A stretch of 40,796 nt of DNA from JANYGM01 sp043764015 (lineage in GTDB: Bacteria; Bacteroidota; Bacteroidia; Cytophagales; Thermonemataceae). Numbering within the stretch: position 1 is the first letter of the stretch; the number at the start of each line of letters is the position of its first letter. This document shows positions 24,540-32,201 of the stretch, piece by piece. The position numbers and the translations under genes are program-made. The stretch covers positions 1-40,796 of the forward strand of contig JAYUKY010000074.1 of NCBI GenBank assembly GCA_043764015.1, in the 5' to 3' direction. The notes under the pieces are model-generated. The model made no database searches and was not told where the DNA came from. It saw only the letters and a program-made list of their open reading frames with translations.

Positions 24540-24573
24540 TTAGACCTTCAAAATCCAAATTTTGAAGGTCTAA
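24540..24573. repeat. Perfect 15-bp inverted repeat in the leader of the 23992 gene
   Basis: TTAGACCTTCAAAAT (24540-24554) pairs with 24559-24573 across four bases. It shares the GACCTTCAA core with the terminator at 4321. No T-run follows on the reverse strand and the hairpin ends 17 bp before the ATG, so it may be a dispersed hairpin or a leader structure. Confidence 0.65.
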
Positions 24574-24646
24574 TGAGATAAAAAAGTCTGATGTTTTGGG
24601 AATGCTAAAATTAGATATAATCAAATGATTACTAGCATTTTGTATT

Positions 24647-24676
24647 CATTCACAATTCACAATTAAAAATTCACAA
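24647..24676 (-). repeat. Short-period repeat (TTGTGAAT units) after the 24677 gene
   Basis: Read on the sense strand, the stop codon of the 24677 gene runs directly into TTGTGAATTTTTAATTGTGA and ATTGTGAATGAAT, tandem variants of TTGTGAAT or TTAATTG. Confidence 0.55.
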
Positions 24677-25012
24677 TTATCTGATGATTGTTTGTTCTGT
24701 GTCTTTCATATCAGCGGTTACAGTCAAAAGCAAACTTCCGCTTTTTGTATAGACTTTGCCACCCACTTCTATTGTGATGGTTGCTGTTGTGTTGCCACTT
24801 AATGTTTTGGTTGATTTTCCGCCACCTCTTGCATTAGTGTAATACAAGTCTTGAGATTTACCAGACTTATTTCTGATTTTCACTTTGATTTCATCTCCCT
24901 GTGTTTGGGTGATGCTTGTAGTAATGCTATTTTCTGACAAAATAGCTACGTTTTGCACATTTGCAAAGCTGAACATTGAAGCCATAGCTCCAAGAATGAT
25001 TAAATTTTTCAT
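24677..25012 (-). CDS. Small secreted beta-rich protein
   Basis: A 111-residue exported protein with a short signal sequence (MKNLIILGAMASMFSFANVQ). The mature part is rich in Thr, Ser, Gly and Lys with alternating strands (KVKIRNKSGKSQDLYYTNAR, NTTATITIEVGGKVYT) and no cysteines. It looks like a small immunoglobulin- or beta-sandwich-like fold. It resembles the neighbour at 25052 in general (V-K/Y-K-I-x-N-x-S-x-K-S, V-G/D-G-G-K), so the pair may be a tandem duplication that has diverged. It lies 39 bp after that gene on the same strand and is probably in the same transcript from the promoter region at 25383-25484. Confidence 0.68.
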   Translation of the reverse strand: MKNLIILGAMASMFSFANVQNVAILSENSITTSITQTQGDEIKVKIRNKSGKSQDLYYTNARGGGKSTKTLSGNTTATITIEVGGKVYTKSGSLLLTVTADMKDTEQTIIR

Positions 25013-25051
25013 TGTTTTTTGGGTTTTGATTTGAATTTAAAAAATATTGAT

Positions 25052-25369
25052 TTAGTTGCAGTTAATTATAAAATCATTGTTTTTTGTTTCTCCTAAGTAG
25101 AATATTTGTTTTTTGCCGTTGCATTCTACTACTATTTTGTTCCCTAATATTCCTTCATTTGATTGTTTTTTGCCTCCATCAAGTTTATAAACAGTAGCAC
25201 CAACATTATTATCTTTGTTGTTTCTTTGAGAAAAACTGATGCTTTTTGAGCCATTATTGGTAATTTTGTAAGAAACTGTTTTTTGTGCTTTTACTTTTGT
25301 TGTATGAAAAAAAGAAGTGAAAAAAATTGTTAAGAATATTAAAACAGCACTATTGATTAGTTTTTTCAT
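25052..25369 (-). CDS. Small secreted protein of unknown function
   Basis: A 105-residue exported protein. The signal peptide MKKLINSAVLIFLTIFFTSF is followed by FHTTKVKAQ. The mature part SYKITNNGSKSISFSQ and NNKDNNVGATVYKLDGGKKQ resembles a small beta-fold, with two Cys near the C-terminus (ECNG, INCN) that could form one disulfide. It is the first gene after promoter copy A, so it and the next gene (24677) are the likely regulated pair. No family is recognised. Confidence 0.7.
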   Translation of the reverse strand: MKKLINSAVLIFLTIFFTSFFHTTKVKAQKTVSYKITNNGSKSISFSQRNNKDNNVGATVYKLDGGKKQSNEGILGNKIVVECNGKKQIFYLGETKNNDFIINCN

Positions 25370-25382
25370 AATTTTGGTAATA

Positions 25383-25484
25383 TTTTGTTTTTCTTTGATA
25401 CAAATGTAAAGAGAAGTATTTGTAGTTTTATAAGTGTCTTTACCAAACCGCCTATCTACTTTACCAAACTACGTTTCTATTTTG
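25383..25484 (-). promoter_or_regulatory. Promoter copy A with two 21-bp-spaced TTTGGTAAAG motifs
   Basis: A 102-bp segment is repeated without gaps at 26627-26728 with 8 differences. On the reverse strand it has TACATTTG (25408-25401), no TTG at -33, and GTTTGGTAAAG twice (25448-25438 and 25469-25459), exactly 21 bp apart and about 44 to 75 bases upstream of the predicted start point. Two direct sites spaced two helical turns are typical of LytTR-type binding, and a LytTR regulator is encoded at 30229-30996. Its 25477-25484 end overlaps the last codons of the upstream gene. Confidence 0.65.
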
Positions 25485-25971
25485 TTTTGTTTTTTAGCAT
25501 TTTTTTGAATGCTTCTAAATCCTTTTTATTTTTGAAATTACCTACCACAACACCATTCATTTCTTGCGTTTTTTTCTGAACATTAAATTGAGAACATTCT
25601 TCAGATTTGTATTTGGAATACATATTTTCAATACTTAGTGTGAGTTCACCTCCAAAACTGCCAAATTCTACATCTTCTAAATATTCCTTTGTGAAATAGT
25701 GATAAGATACGTCTGTGGCTGTTTGCGAGGCATCAAGAATTATAGACGTAAGCAAGATATGTTCTGGTTTTTTGATAGCGAAATAAAGAGATTTCCCTTT
25801 ATCACTATTTTCTTTTTCTGCTATGAGTTTGCCTTCTGCTTTAAAACTTTTTCCTTTCATAAAGCAACCTTCATTAGATGGTTCGTTGGTGAATTTGAAG
25901 GTGTTTTGAGCAAAGTTTTTGCTTACCAAAAGGCAAGAAAGGAAGAGTGTTAAAAATGCTATTTTTTTCAT
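25477..25971 (-). CDS. Secreted protein, paralogue of the 26053 gene
   Basis: A 164-residue exported protein. The signal peptide MKKIAFLTLFLSCLLVSKNFAQ is followed by a beta-rich domain (KSFKAEGKLIAEKENS, YFAIKKPEHILLTSIILD) and a basic amphipathic C-terminal helix (KNKKDLEAFKKMLKNKTK). The pattern GKxFKxxGKLIAxxxxSDKGKxLYF to xHILLTS aligns with GKTLTIKGKLVAKDDEGKLLF to KFILTR in the gene at 26053, and the C-termini also match, so they are diverged tandem paralogues. There is no known family. Two Cys in the mature part (GCFMKG and EECSQF) could pair. It lies 81 bp downstream of 26053, probably in the same transcript. Confidence 0.72.
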   Translation of the reverse strand: MKKIAFLTLFLSCLLVSKNFAQNTFKFTNEPSNEGCFMKGKSFKAEGKLIAEKENSDKGKSLYFAIKKPEHILLTSIILDASQTATDVSYHYFTKEYLEDVEFGSFGGELTLSIENMYSKYKSEECSQFNVQKKTQEMNGVVVGNFKNKKDLEAFKKMLKNKTK

Positions 25972-26041
25972 TTTGTTAGATTTTTTTGTTTTAAAATACT
26001 GATAATCAACGTATTATAAATTTATTTTTAAGGAATTAAAT

Positions 26042-26064
26042 ATTCGTACCTCTTATTTCGTACC
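26042..26064 (-). repeat. Degenerate GTACGAAGT repeat overlapping a stop codon
   Basis: On the sense strand the last codons of the 26053 gene and the following bases read GGTACGAAATAAGAGGTACG. The final Gly-Thr-Lys of the protein comes from this repeat. Confidence 0.5.
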
Positions 26065-26607
26065 TTTTCCTAAGAGTTCTTTTTTGAATTTTTCAAAATC
26101 TTTACTTGATAGAAATATTCCTATTTGAATTGTGCTTGTTCCTGCCAAATCATAACCGTTTTCGTCAGTTTCACCAAATCCCCAACGCAAAGTTTTTATT
26201 TTGTTTTCATCATGTTGCTCGTAAGGAATATTATTAAATTCACTGTTAATTTGATAATATCCTTTTTGATTTTCTACGGGTTTGAAAGTGAGTTTTTTAA
26301 GAAGGGTAGGAGAGAGATGATAAAACATAACATCTTTTACATACTTAGGAGCATCTTTATCAAAAAGTCCTCCAGTATTGTACACTCGTGTCAAAATGAA
26401 TTTGTCTTTTTGTTTTTCCAAGAAAAATAACAATTTACCTTCATCATCTTTGGCTACTAATTTACCTTTGATAGTGAGGGTTTTACCTCTCAAACTTTCA
26501 TTTGCATAATTTTCGCTATACGTGAGCGTAGGAACTTTTGGTGTTTTTTGAGCAAATAACGCAATACTATTCAATAGTATCAGCAGTAGAATAATTGGTT
26601 TTTTCAT
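26053..26607 (-). CDS. Secreted protein of unknown function, paralogue of the 25477 gene
   Basis: A 184-residue exported protein. The signal peptide MKKPIILLLILLNSIALFAQ is followed by a mixed beta domain with GKTLTIKGKLVAKDDEGKLL and FILTRVYNTGGLFDK, then by a region rich in Asn, Tyr and Phe, and a C-terminal helix FEKFKKELLGKGTK. It has no cysteines in the mature part. The last three residues arise from a repeat. The gene is driven by promoter copy B (26627-26728). The match to 25477 covers the core strands and the C-terminal helix, so duplication followed by divergence is likely. Confidence 0.72.
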   Translation of the reverse strand: MKKPIILLLILLNSIALFAQKTPKVPTLTYSENYANESLRGKTLTIKGKLVAKDDEGKLLFFLEKQKDKFILTRVYNTGGLFDKDAPKYVKDVMFYHLSPTLLKKLTFKPVENQKGYYQINSEFNNIPYEQHDENKIKTLRWGFGETDENGYDLAGTSTIQIGIFLSSKDFEKFKKELLGKGTK

Positions 26608-26626
26608 TTGGGTATTTTTTTGAGTC

Positions 26627-26728
26627 TTTTGTTTTTCTTTGATACAAATGTAAACGAAAGTATTTGTAGTTTTATAAGTGTCTTTACCAAGCTACCTATC
26701 CAATTTACCAAACTACGTTTCTATTTTG
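26627..26728 (-). promoter_or_regulatory. Promoter copy B with two 21-bp-spaced TTTGGTA motifs
   Basis: The ungapped counterpart of 25383-25484. On the reverse strand it has TACATTTG (26652-26645) and GCTTGGTAAAG and GTTTGGTAAAT at 26692-26682 and 26713-26703, again exactly 21 bp apart. The -7 box and both half-sites are conserved while most of the changes lie between them. Confidence 0.65.
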
Positions 26729-26744
26729 TTTGGCTTAGTAACGT

Positions 26745-26978
26745 ACTGCAAATAAAATCCTAATGTCAAAAAGTCTAATTTTTAGGTTACGGTGGCGTGA
26801 ACGCTATACATAATCCATTTTTTTGCCTTTGATATAAAAAAGTGGCGTTTACGCCACTGCAAATAAAATCCTAATGTCAAAAAGTCTAATTTTTAGGTTA
26901 CGGTGGCGTGAACGCCACCGCTATACATAATAACCATTTTTTTGCCTTTGATATAAAGAGGTGGCGTTTACGCCACCT
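26745..26978. repeat. Tandem duplication with GTGGCGT/ACGCCAC hairpins
   Basis: Two copies (starting at 26745 and 26856, unit about 111-117 bp) share the same order: ACTGCAAATAAAATCC, TGTCAAAAAGTC, GGTGGCGTGAACG, TTTTTTTGCCTTTGATATAA and GTGGCGTTTACGCCAC. Copy 1 lacks the second half (CCACCG) of its first hairpin. The hairpins are GGTGGCGT/ACGCCACC (26902-26919), GTGGCGT/ACGCCAC (26842-26857) and AGGTGGCGT/ACGCCACCT (26959-26978). It fills the divergent gap (26608-27165, 558 bp) together with the two promoter regions. Confidence 0.8.
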
Positions 26979-27046
26979 ACAATAAAAAATAAAACTTGGA
27001 AGTTATTTACAACGTATTACTTAGCAAGTGCTATTTTTTGCCAAAC

Positions 27047-27125
27047 TGAAAGTACCTTTTTGTAAAATGAAAGTACCTTTTGGTATAGTCGGCATACCAA
27101 AATGAAATATTTAGTGTTATATTTG
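27047..27125 (+). promoter_or_regulatory. Kinase promoter with 21-bp direct repeat and TTTGGTA inverted repeat
   Basis: TGAAAGTACCTTTT occurs at 27047-27060 and 27068-27081, 21 bp apart. The palindrome TTTTGGTAT (27078-27086) / ATACCAAAA (27094-27102) with a 7-base spacer follows. The -7 box TATATTTG is at 27118-27125 and the GTG start at 27166; no -33 TTG is seen. The TTTGGTA core is shared with promoter copies A and B. Confidence 0.6.
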
Positions 27126-27165
27126 GTCAAGTATTTAAAACAATCCTTACAAATTCCTGCGCTAC

Positions 27166-30100
27166 GTGAAATTTTTATTAGTCATTTTTTTTATCATTAA
27201 AAGTTGGGTTTTTATTCAGGCACAACAACCATATAGCGTTAATTTGAACAAATTAAACGGCTTGCCTTCTGATGCGGTTTATGATATTTTGCAAGATAAA
27301 AAAGGCTTTATTTGGTTTGCAAGCAATGCAGGACTTGTGCGTTATGATGGCAAAGAATACAAAATATACCAATCTGCAGAGCAGACTTCTGCCGCAGGAA
27401 GCAACATAAAAGAAGATAATTTTGGGCGTATTTGGTACGAAAACTTTGATGGTTATTTGTATTTTGTCAAAAATGATACGCTGCAAAGTTTCAAGCAAAA
27501 TATTCCTATTGGGTTTTTGCCTTTTGGCATCACCAATAAAAATATCTTTGTAATTCAAAAAAATGGTATTGATATTTACGATATAAAAAATCTAAAAATC
27601 ATTAAAACAATACCAATAGCCATAAAATCAGCAGAACATTCTAACTCAAATATAACAGATTTTTATTGTATTATTGATGATATTATTTACAGAATAGATG
27701 AAAAAATTAACCTTTCCTCTTCTCGTTATTTTGAAGGAAAAAAAGAGATTTTGAAAAAAGTATTTTTTGCAAATGACCAAATTTACGTTATCAGTAGAGA
27801 TAATGAAAAAAAACGTATTTGTTTTTTCAAAAAAGATATGAGTTTTTCTCATACTATTCCAACGAGTGCCATCACTTCAGTACAAGGAAGCAGTTTTATA
27901 GATGATAAATTTTGGATACACACACCCAAAGGAACTTTCGTATTTGATGAAAAAAATAATAAAAATAAAGATAAAACCTTGTTTAACGGTCATTTTGACA
28001 AGTATTTAGGAAGTTATTTTGAAGATAAAAACATCTCTTGTGTTATCAAAGATAGGCAAAATAATTATTGGTTTTCTACCACTAATCAGGGTGTTTTTTT
28101 GGTGAGCAATTTGCAAAATACTATTTATCCATTTGAGGGCTTTTTGCCTAATAGAATGGTGGCTATCACGCCCAATAAATTTATTATAGGAACAAAAAAA
28201 GGTGAACTAATTGCTTGTAATGGCACTTTTGATAAAAAAACTGTTGTCAAAGAAAAAACTGACCATTCAGAAATATACTACCTCAAATACGATACAATAC
28301 ACAATAATTTATTTTATACTGCCAAGCATTTTACGCATTTGCCCAACCTAAATTATGCTGATAGTCGCACTTATACACTAGCACTCAAAGAGATTACGTA
28401 TATTGATGCCAATTATTATGCTTTTGTGGCGAGTGGATATTGTGGTTTGGTGGCTTTTGATAGTAAAAAAACAGCTCAAAAAAGTGTTTGGGATAGTTTT
28501 TATTTCAAAGGAAAAATGTCGGATAAAAATACTGCACCCATTATTACTGATGTACGAGGTAAATCTGTGGCTTATCATAAGCCAAACAAAACCATTTATT
28601 TAGCCACTAATATTGGATTATATTTGCAAACGCCAAAAGAAATAAGAGAGCTAAAAATGGAAAATAAACCTTTTTATGCAGCCAAAGTAGTGATTTATGA
28701 AGATAATATTTTTACACTCAACACAAAAGGAAATTTGTATGCTATCTTGAATGAGAGAGATTTTGTTTCTTTGAATAATGTCTTTGAGATTAAAGAGTTT
28801 GATATTTTGAATATGAAACAGTTTGGAAAATATTTATTTTTATTCACTCGGGAATGGCTCTACGTACTGGATATGGATAAAAACGCTCAAAAACTGCAAA
28901 AAATAAACATCAATATAAATCCGTATGAAATAAATGATTTTTTGATACAAGATAATCTTTTGTTTTTGCTTACTGATAATGGTGTTGTCAAAACGGCAAT
29001 AAATAACACTTCTCATCAAAATAATAAGATTGTTTTTCAGATAAATGAATTTTTTATCAATGATAAAAAACAAGAACTTCAAACCAAAAAACGCCTAGAA
29101 TACTATGAAAATGACCTTAAAATACATTTTTCTGTTTTAGATTTTGGGTCTTCTTACCAAAACAAGATTTTTTACCGCATCAACCAAGATAATTGGAAAA
29201 TGATTGCTAATGAAACTCGTACACTTACGTTTGCACAACTTGCCGTAGGATATTATGAAATAGAATTTAAAGTAAATGAGGAAATTTCTGATATAAAAAT
29301 AATAGTTGATATTATTGCACCATTTTGGAAAACCAACTGGTTTTTGGGCTTATGTTTTTTGTTGTTTATTGTGTTGATAACCATAATTGGTTTTTTATAT
29401 TACCGTTTTCAATTAGGGAAAATAAAGGCTAAAAATGTGCTTTTGCAGGAGAAAAACACGCTTTTAAAGGAAAAAATTGATTTGGAAAACAACCTAAATA
29501 AATCTATTTTGACTTCTATAAAGGCACAAATGAATCCGCATTTCTTTTTTAATGCGCTGAATACAATACAAGCGTATATTTTTACCAACGACAAGGCAAA
29601 AGCAAATAGTTATTTGGCAAAATTTTCTAAACTTACTCGTATTATTTTGGAACAATCAGAAAAAGAAACTATTTCACTTAATGAAGAAATTCAAGGACTT
29701 ACGCTATATTTGGACTTAGAAAAAATGCGTTTTGAAAATGTTTTTGAGTATAAAATTATTTTTTCAGAGCAATTTGACAACGAAAAAATTAGCAAGGAAA
29801 TGATAGAAATTCCTCCTATGATTATCCAACCATATATAGAAAATGCTATAAAACACGGTTTGCTTCACCAAGAAAATAACAGAAAATTAGAAGTGTTTTT
29901 TGATATTGAACAAAATGAAAATACAGAAAATAATCTAAAGAATAATTTAGAAAATGATACAGAAAGCTATTTAAAAGTGATTATTGATGATAATGGCATT
30001 GGTAGAAAACGCTCTTTGGAACTCAATAAAATTAAAAATGAAAAATACCAATCTTTTTCCACAAAAGCCAATCAAAAACGCTTGGAAATTTTGAATAACA

Positions 30101-30201
30101 AAAACAACAAAAAAATTGCCGTCCAAATAATAGATAAAGTAAGTAATAATGATGTTGTGAGTGGCACAAAAGTTATTATTATTATTCCAATTAAAATTTA
30201 A
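27166..30201 (+). CDS. LytS-type sensor histidine kinase with two-component propeller sensor
   Basis: A 1011-residue membrane kinase. The signal sequence (1-19, ending IQAQ) leads into a periplasmic beta-propeller of two-component-regulator repeats, beginning GLPSDAVYDILQDKKGFIWF. A Y_Y_Y-like domain precedes one transmembrane helix (about 723-746) and a coiled linker. The kinase domain is of the LytS/His_kinase type: MNPHFFFNALN with the phosphoacceptor H792, then the ATP lid with IENAIKHG (N893) and DDNGIG (about 941). No receiver or DNA-binding domain is fused, so it should phosphorylate the LytTR protein encoded 27 bp downstream. The start is GTG. It probably senses an extracellular or periplasmic ligand. 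Its promoter region has the TTTGGTA palindrome. Confidence 0.9.
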   Translation: MKFLLVIFFIIKSWVFIQAQQPYSVNLNKLNGLPSDAVYDILQDKKGFIWFASNAGLVRYDGKEYKIYQSAEQTSAAGSNIKEDNFGRIWYENFDGYLYFVKNDTLQSFKQNIPIGFLPFGITNKNIFVIQKNGIDIYDIKNLKIIKTIPIAIKSAEHSNSNITDFYCIIDDIIYRIDEKINLSSSRYFEGKKEILKKVFFANDQIYVISRDNEKKRICFFKKDMSFSHTIPTSAITSVQGSSFIDDKFWIHTPKGTFVFDEKNNKNKDKTLFNGHFDKYLGSYFEDKNISCVIKDRQNNYWFSTTNQGVFLVSNLQNTIYPFEGFLPNRMVAITPNKFIIGTKKGELIACNGTFDKKTVVKEKTDHSEIYYLKYDTIHNNLFYTAKHFTHLPNLNYADSRTYTLALKEITYIDANYYAFVASGYCGLVAFDSKKTAQKSVWDSFYFKGKMSDKNTAPIITDVRGKSVAYHKPNKTIYLATNIGLYLQTPKEIRELKMENKPFYAAKVVIYEDNIFTLNTKGNLYAILNERDFVSLNNVFEIKEFDILNMKQFGKYLFLFTREWLYVLDMDKNAQKLQKINININPYEINDFLIQDNLLFLLTDNGVVKTAINNTSHQNNKIVFQINEFFINDKKQELQTKKRLEYYENDLKIHFSVLDFGSSYQNKIFYRINQDNWKMIANETRTLTFAQLAVGYYEIEFKVNEEISDIKIIVDIIAPFWKTNWFLGLCFLLFIVLITIIGFLYYRFQLGKIKAKNVLLQEKNTLLKEKIDLENNLNKSILTSIKAQMNPHFFFNALNTIQAYIFTNDKAKANSYLAKFSKLTRIILEQSEKETISLNEEIQGLTLYLDLEKMRFENVFEYKIIFSEQFDNEKISKEMIEIPPMIIQPYIENAIKHGLLHQENNRKLEVFFDIEQNENTENNLKNNLENDTESYLKVIIDDNGIGRKRSLELNKIKNEKYQSFSTKANQKRLEILNNKNNKKIAVQIIDKVSNNDVVSGTKVIIIIPIKI

Positions 30202-30228
30202 TTAAATCTAATCAAAAAACCTAAAAAA

Positions 30229-30996
30229 ATGTATAAAGCACTTATTATTGACGACGAAGAAATGGCTAGAATCTTGCTGCAAAGTATGATTTTGGAGTAT
30301 TGTGAGGATATTGAAATTGTAGATTTGTGTAAAGATTTGCCAACAGGTGTGAAAGCTATCAGAAAACTGAAGCCTGATATTGTGTTTTTGGATATTGAAA
30401 TGCCAGGACATAGTGGCTTAGAATTACTGGATTTTTTTGATGCCGACGAGATAGATTTTTCTATTATTTTTGTTACTGCTTATAATCAATATGCTATTCA
30501 GGCGTTCAAATTGTCTGCTATTGATTATCTTCTAAAACCCATTGAAGTAGAAGATTTGCAAACTGCAGTAAATTTATTTAAGAAAAACAAACAAAAAGAC
30601 AAGCAAAAGGACGACCAAAAAACAAATGAAAAATATAGTGTATTTAAAGATAATTTGAAAGATACATCTTCCAAAAAAATGGTACTCAATACACTTAGTA
30701 GCATTCATTTTGTAGATATTGCTGATATTCTATTTTTTCAAGGTGATGGTGCATATACAAAAGTTTTTATCAAAGATATGCCTACACTTACTATTAGCAG
30801 AGGTTTGAAGAGTTTTGAAAGTGTTTTGGAAGATAGTCCCTCATTTTTTAGGTGTCATAAATCTTACCTTGTCAATTTGAAATATGCCACAGATTATATA
30901 AAAACCAATAACGGCTATTTGGTAGTGGATAAAACGCACAAAATAGCTGTTTCATCAGAGAAAATTGCCGTTTTATTGCAAAAAATGCAGGAATGA
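30229..30996 (+). CDS. LytTR family response regulator
   Basis: A 255-residue two-domain regulator. Receiver domain: acidic pocket D8-D9 (LIIDDEE), phosphoacceptor D55 in FLDIEMPG, T83 in FVTAYNQYA and K103 in DYLLKP, all as expected. The linker contains a Lys/Gln/Asp run. The C-terminal LytTR domain (about 155-253) has the family signs DILFFQGDGAYTKVF, RCHKSYLVN and VSSEKIAVL; this fold binds DNA mostly as direct repeats spaced about 21 bp. It forms an operon with the upstream kinase. The adjoining exported genes have paired 21-bp-spaced motifs in their promoters and are the natural targets. Confidence 0.93.
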   Translation: MYKALIIDDEEMARILLQSMILEYCEDIEIVDLCKDLPTGVKAIRKLKPDIVFLDIEMPGHSGLELLDFFDADEIDFSIIFVTAYNQYAIQAFKLSAIDYLLKPIEVEDLQTAVNLFKKNKQKDKQKDDQKTNEKYSVFKDNLKDTSSKKMVLNTLSSIHFVDIADILFFQGDGAYTKVFIKDMPTLTISRGLKSFESVLEDSPSFFRCHKSYLVNLKYATDYIKTNNGYLVVDKTHKIAVSSEKIAVLLQKMQE

Positions 30997-30998
30997 AA

Positions 30999-31033
30999 AT
31001 TCAATTACAAATTACGAATTATCAATTACGTAA
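30999..31033 (+). repeat. AATTACG short-period repeat after the LytTR gene
   Basis: ATTCAATTACAAATTACG and then AATTATCAATTACGTAA start 2-4 nt after the stop codon. The copy differs from 20277-20310 at about two positions. Confidence 0.7.
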
Positions 31034-31044
31034 AAAAAAACAGA

Positions 31045-31114
31045 GTATGAAACCCTGCGCTATTGATAATAATCATAAAAGACACTTTAAATCAGTAACG
31101 TAGGGTTTTATACC
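31045..31114. repeat. Inverted repeat TATGAAACCCT ... AGGGTTTTATACC
   Basis: It is the second member of the family at 22187-22259. The arms are GTATGAAACCCT (31045-31056) and AGGGTTTTATACC (31102-31114), with an ATCAGTA string inside, followed by a third partial arm GGTTTTATACC (31144-31154). It lies in the convergent gap between the LytTR gene and the WD40 gene and may act as a terminator. Confidence 0.65.
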
Positions 31115-31160
31115 ACCCCACGAACAAAAAAATCTTACACTCTGGTTTTATACCTCTTTT

Positions 31161-32159
31161 TTACCAATCTAATTTTACAAGGTGCATTTTGGCTGTACCA
31201 ACACTCAAAGCAGTTTTCCCATCAGTTGCCACAATAGAGTATGTGATGTAACTCATACCTTTATAAGTTATTTTTTTCATTTCTGCACCTGTTTGGGCGT
31301 TCCATTTTATAAAAATTTCGGCATTAGCTCCGTACAAAAATTTCCCATCATTGCTTATTGTGTAAGAAACAAAAGCTTTATCTTCAAAACTTGAACCAAA
31401 TGTTGATAATTCTTTGCCGTTGATGCTTCTTTTGAACAGGTTTTTATCATTTTGTACAATATAACTTTTGTTGTCAGGCGTAAAAATAGGAGCAGCAAGA
31501 TTTTTACCAGCATATTTATCTAACGCTTTGCCTGTTGCAATTTCCCAAACTATAAGCTCTCCATCACTTGCAGAAATAATATATTTGCCATTATCACTAA
31601 AAACAACTTTTTTTATTAGTTCCTTTCCGTGTCCTTTCAAGGTGATAATATCTTTTTTGAGAAGATAATCTTTTATTTTTATCACTGTAACATCATCTTT
31701 ACCATAAAAAGCATACGCAACCAAAGTTGCGTTATTAGCAACAGCCGCCGCACCCATTCCTGTTTCTGCTGCGAGTTTTGTAGGTTTTTCTTGGATAGTA
31801 GCTATTAGTGTGAGTGTGCTACTCCAAATTTTGATAGCATTATCATCAGCCACAGACACTAAAACGCCATTTTTGTTAGAAGAAAGCCCTCGCTGACTAA
31901 TATTCTTTTGGTGCGCTTCTTTTGTAGTTTCCATGGCAACTTTACTTGGGCTTCCTTTAAAATCATACATCAAAATCTTATCATTACTTGCTACGTAAGC
32001 ATAATAGCCACCACTTGCATCTTTAAACCAAGTAGGGTAAACCATCATATTAGAATCAAAATCTTTTGGTTCTAGTGCGACAAGGGTAGTTTGTGCTTGT
32101 GCTTGTGCGCTCAAAATAGCAGACAATACAAGCAAAAAAGTTAAAGTTATTTTTTTCAT
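31161..32159 (-). CDS. Secreted WD40-like beta-propeller protein
   Basis: A 332-residue exported protein. The signal peptide MKKITLTFLLVLSAILSAQAQ (about 21-23) is followed by six or seven WD40-like blades, best in DNAIKIWSSTLTLIATI, GKYIISASDGELIVWEIATG and GKFLYGANAEIFIKWNAQTG. WD40 propellers are interaction platforms; the ligand is unknown. It is 42 bp downstream of a small HTH gene on the same strand. It belongs to the exported-protein neighbourhood, but no TTTGGTA pair was found in front of it. Confidence 0.83.
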   Translation of the reverse strand: MKKITLTFLLVLSAILSAQAQAQTTLVALEPKDFDSNMMVYPTWFKDASGGYYAYVASNDKILMYDFKGSPSKVAMETTKEAHQKNISQRGLSSNKNGVLVSVADDNAIKIWSSTLTLIATIQEKPTKLAAETGMGAAAVANNATLVAYAFYGKDDVTVIKIKDYLLKKDIITLKGHGKELIKKVVFSDNGKYIISASDGELIVWEIATGKALDKYAGKNLAAPIFTPDNKSYIVQNDKNLFKRSINGKELSTFGSSFEDKAFVSYTISNDGKFLYGANAEIFIKWNAQTGAEMKKITYKGMSYITYSIVATDGKTALSVGTAKMHLVKLDW

Positions 32160-32201
32160 TGTTTTTGATTTTTATTGATTTTTTTACTGATTTGAAATTG
32201 T

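Noticed and set aside
26764..26935. Two tiny frames MSKSLIFRLRWRER... in the tandem unit as genes
   Set aside because: They are only 16-18 residues, lie within a palindromic repeat and have no promoter; mentioned only as part of the repeat.
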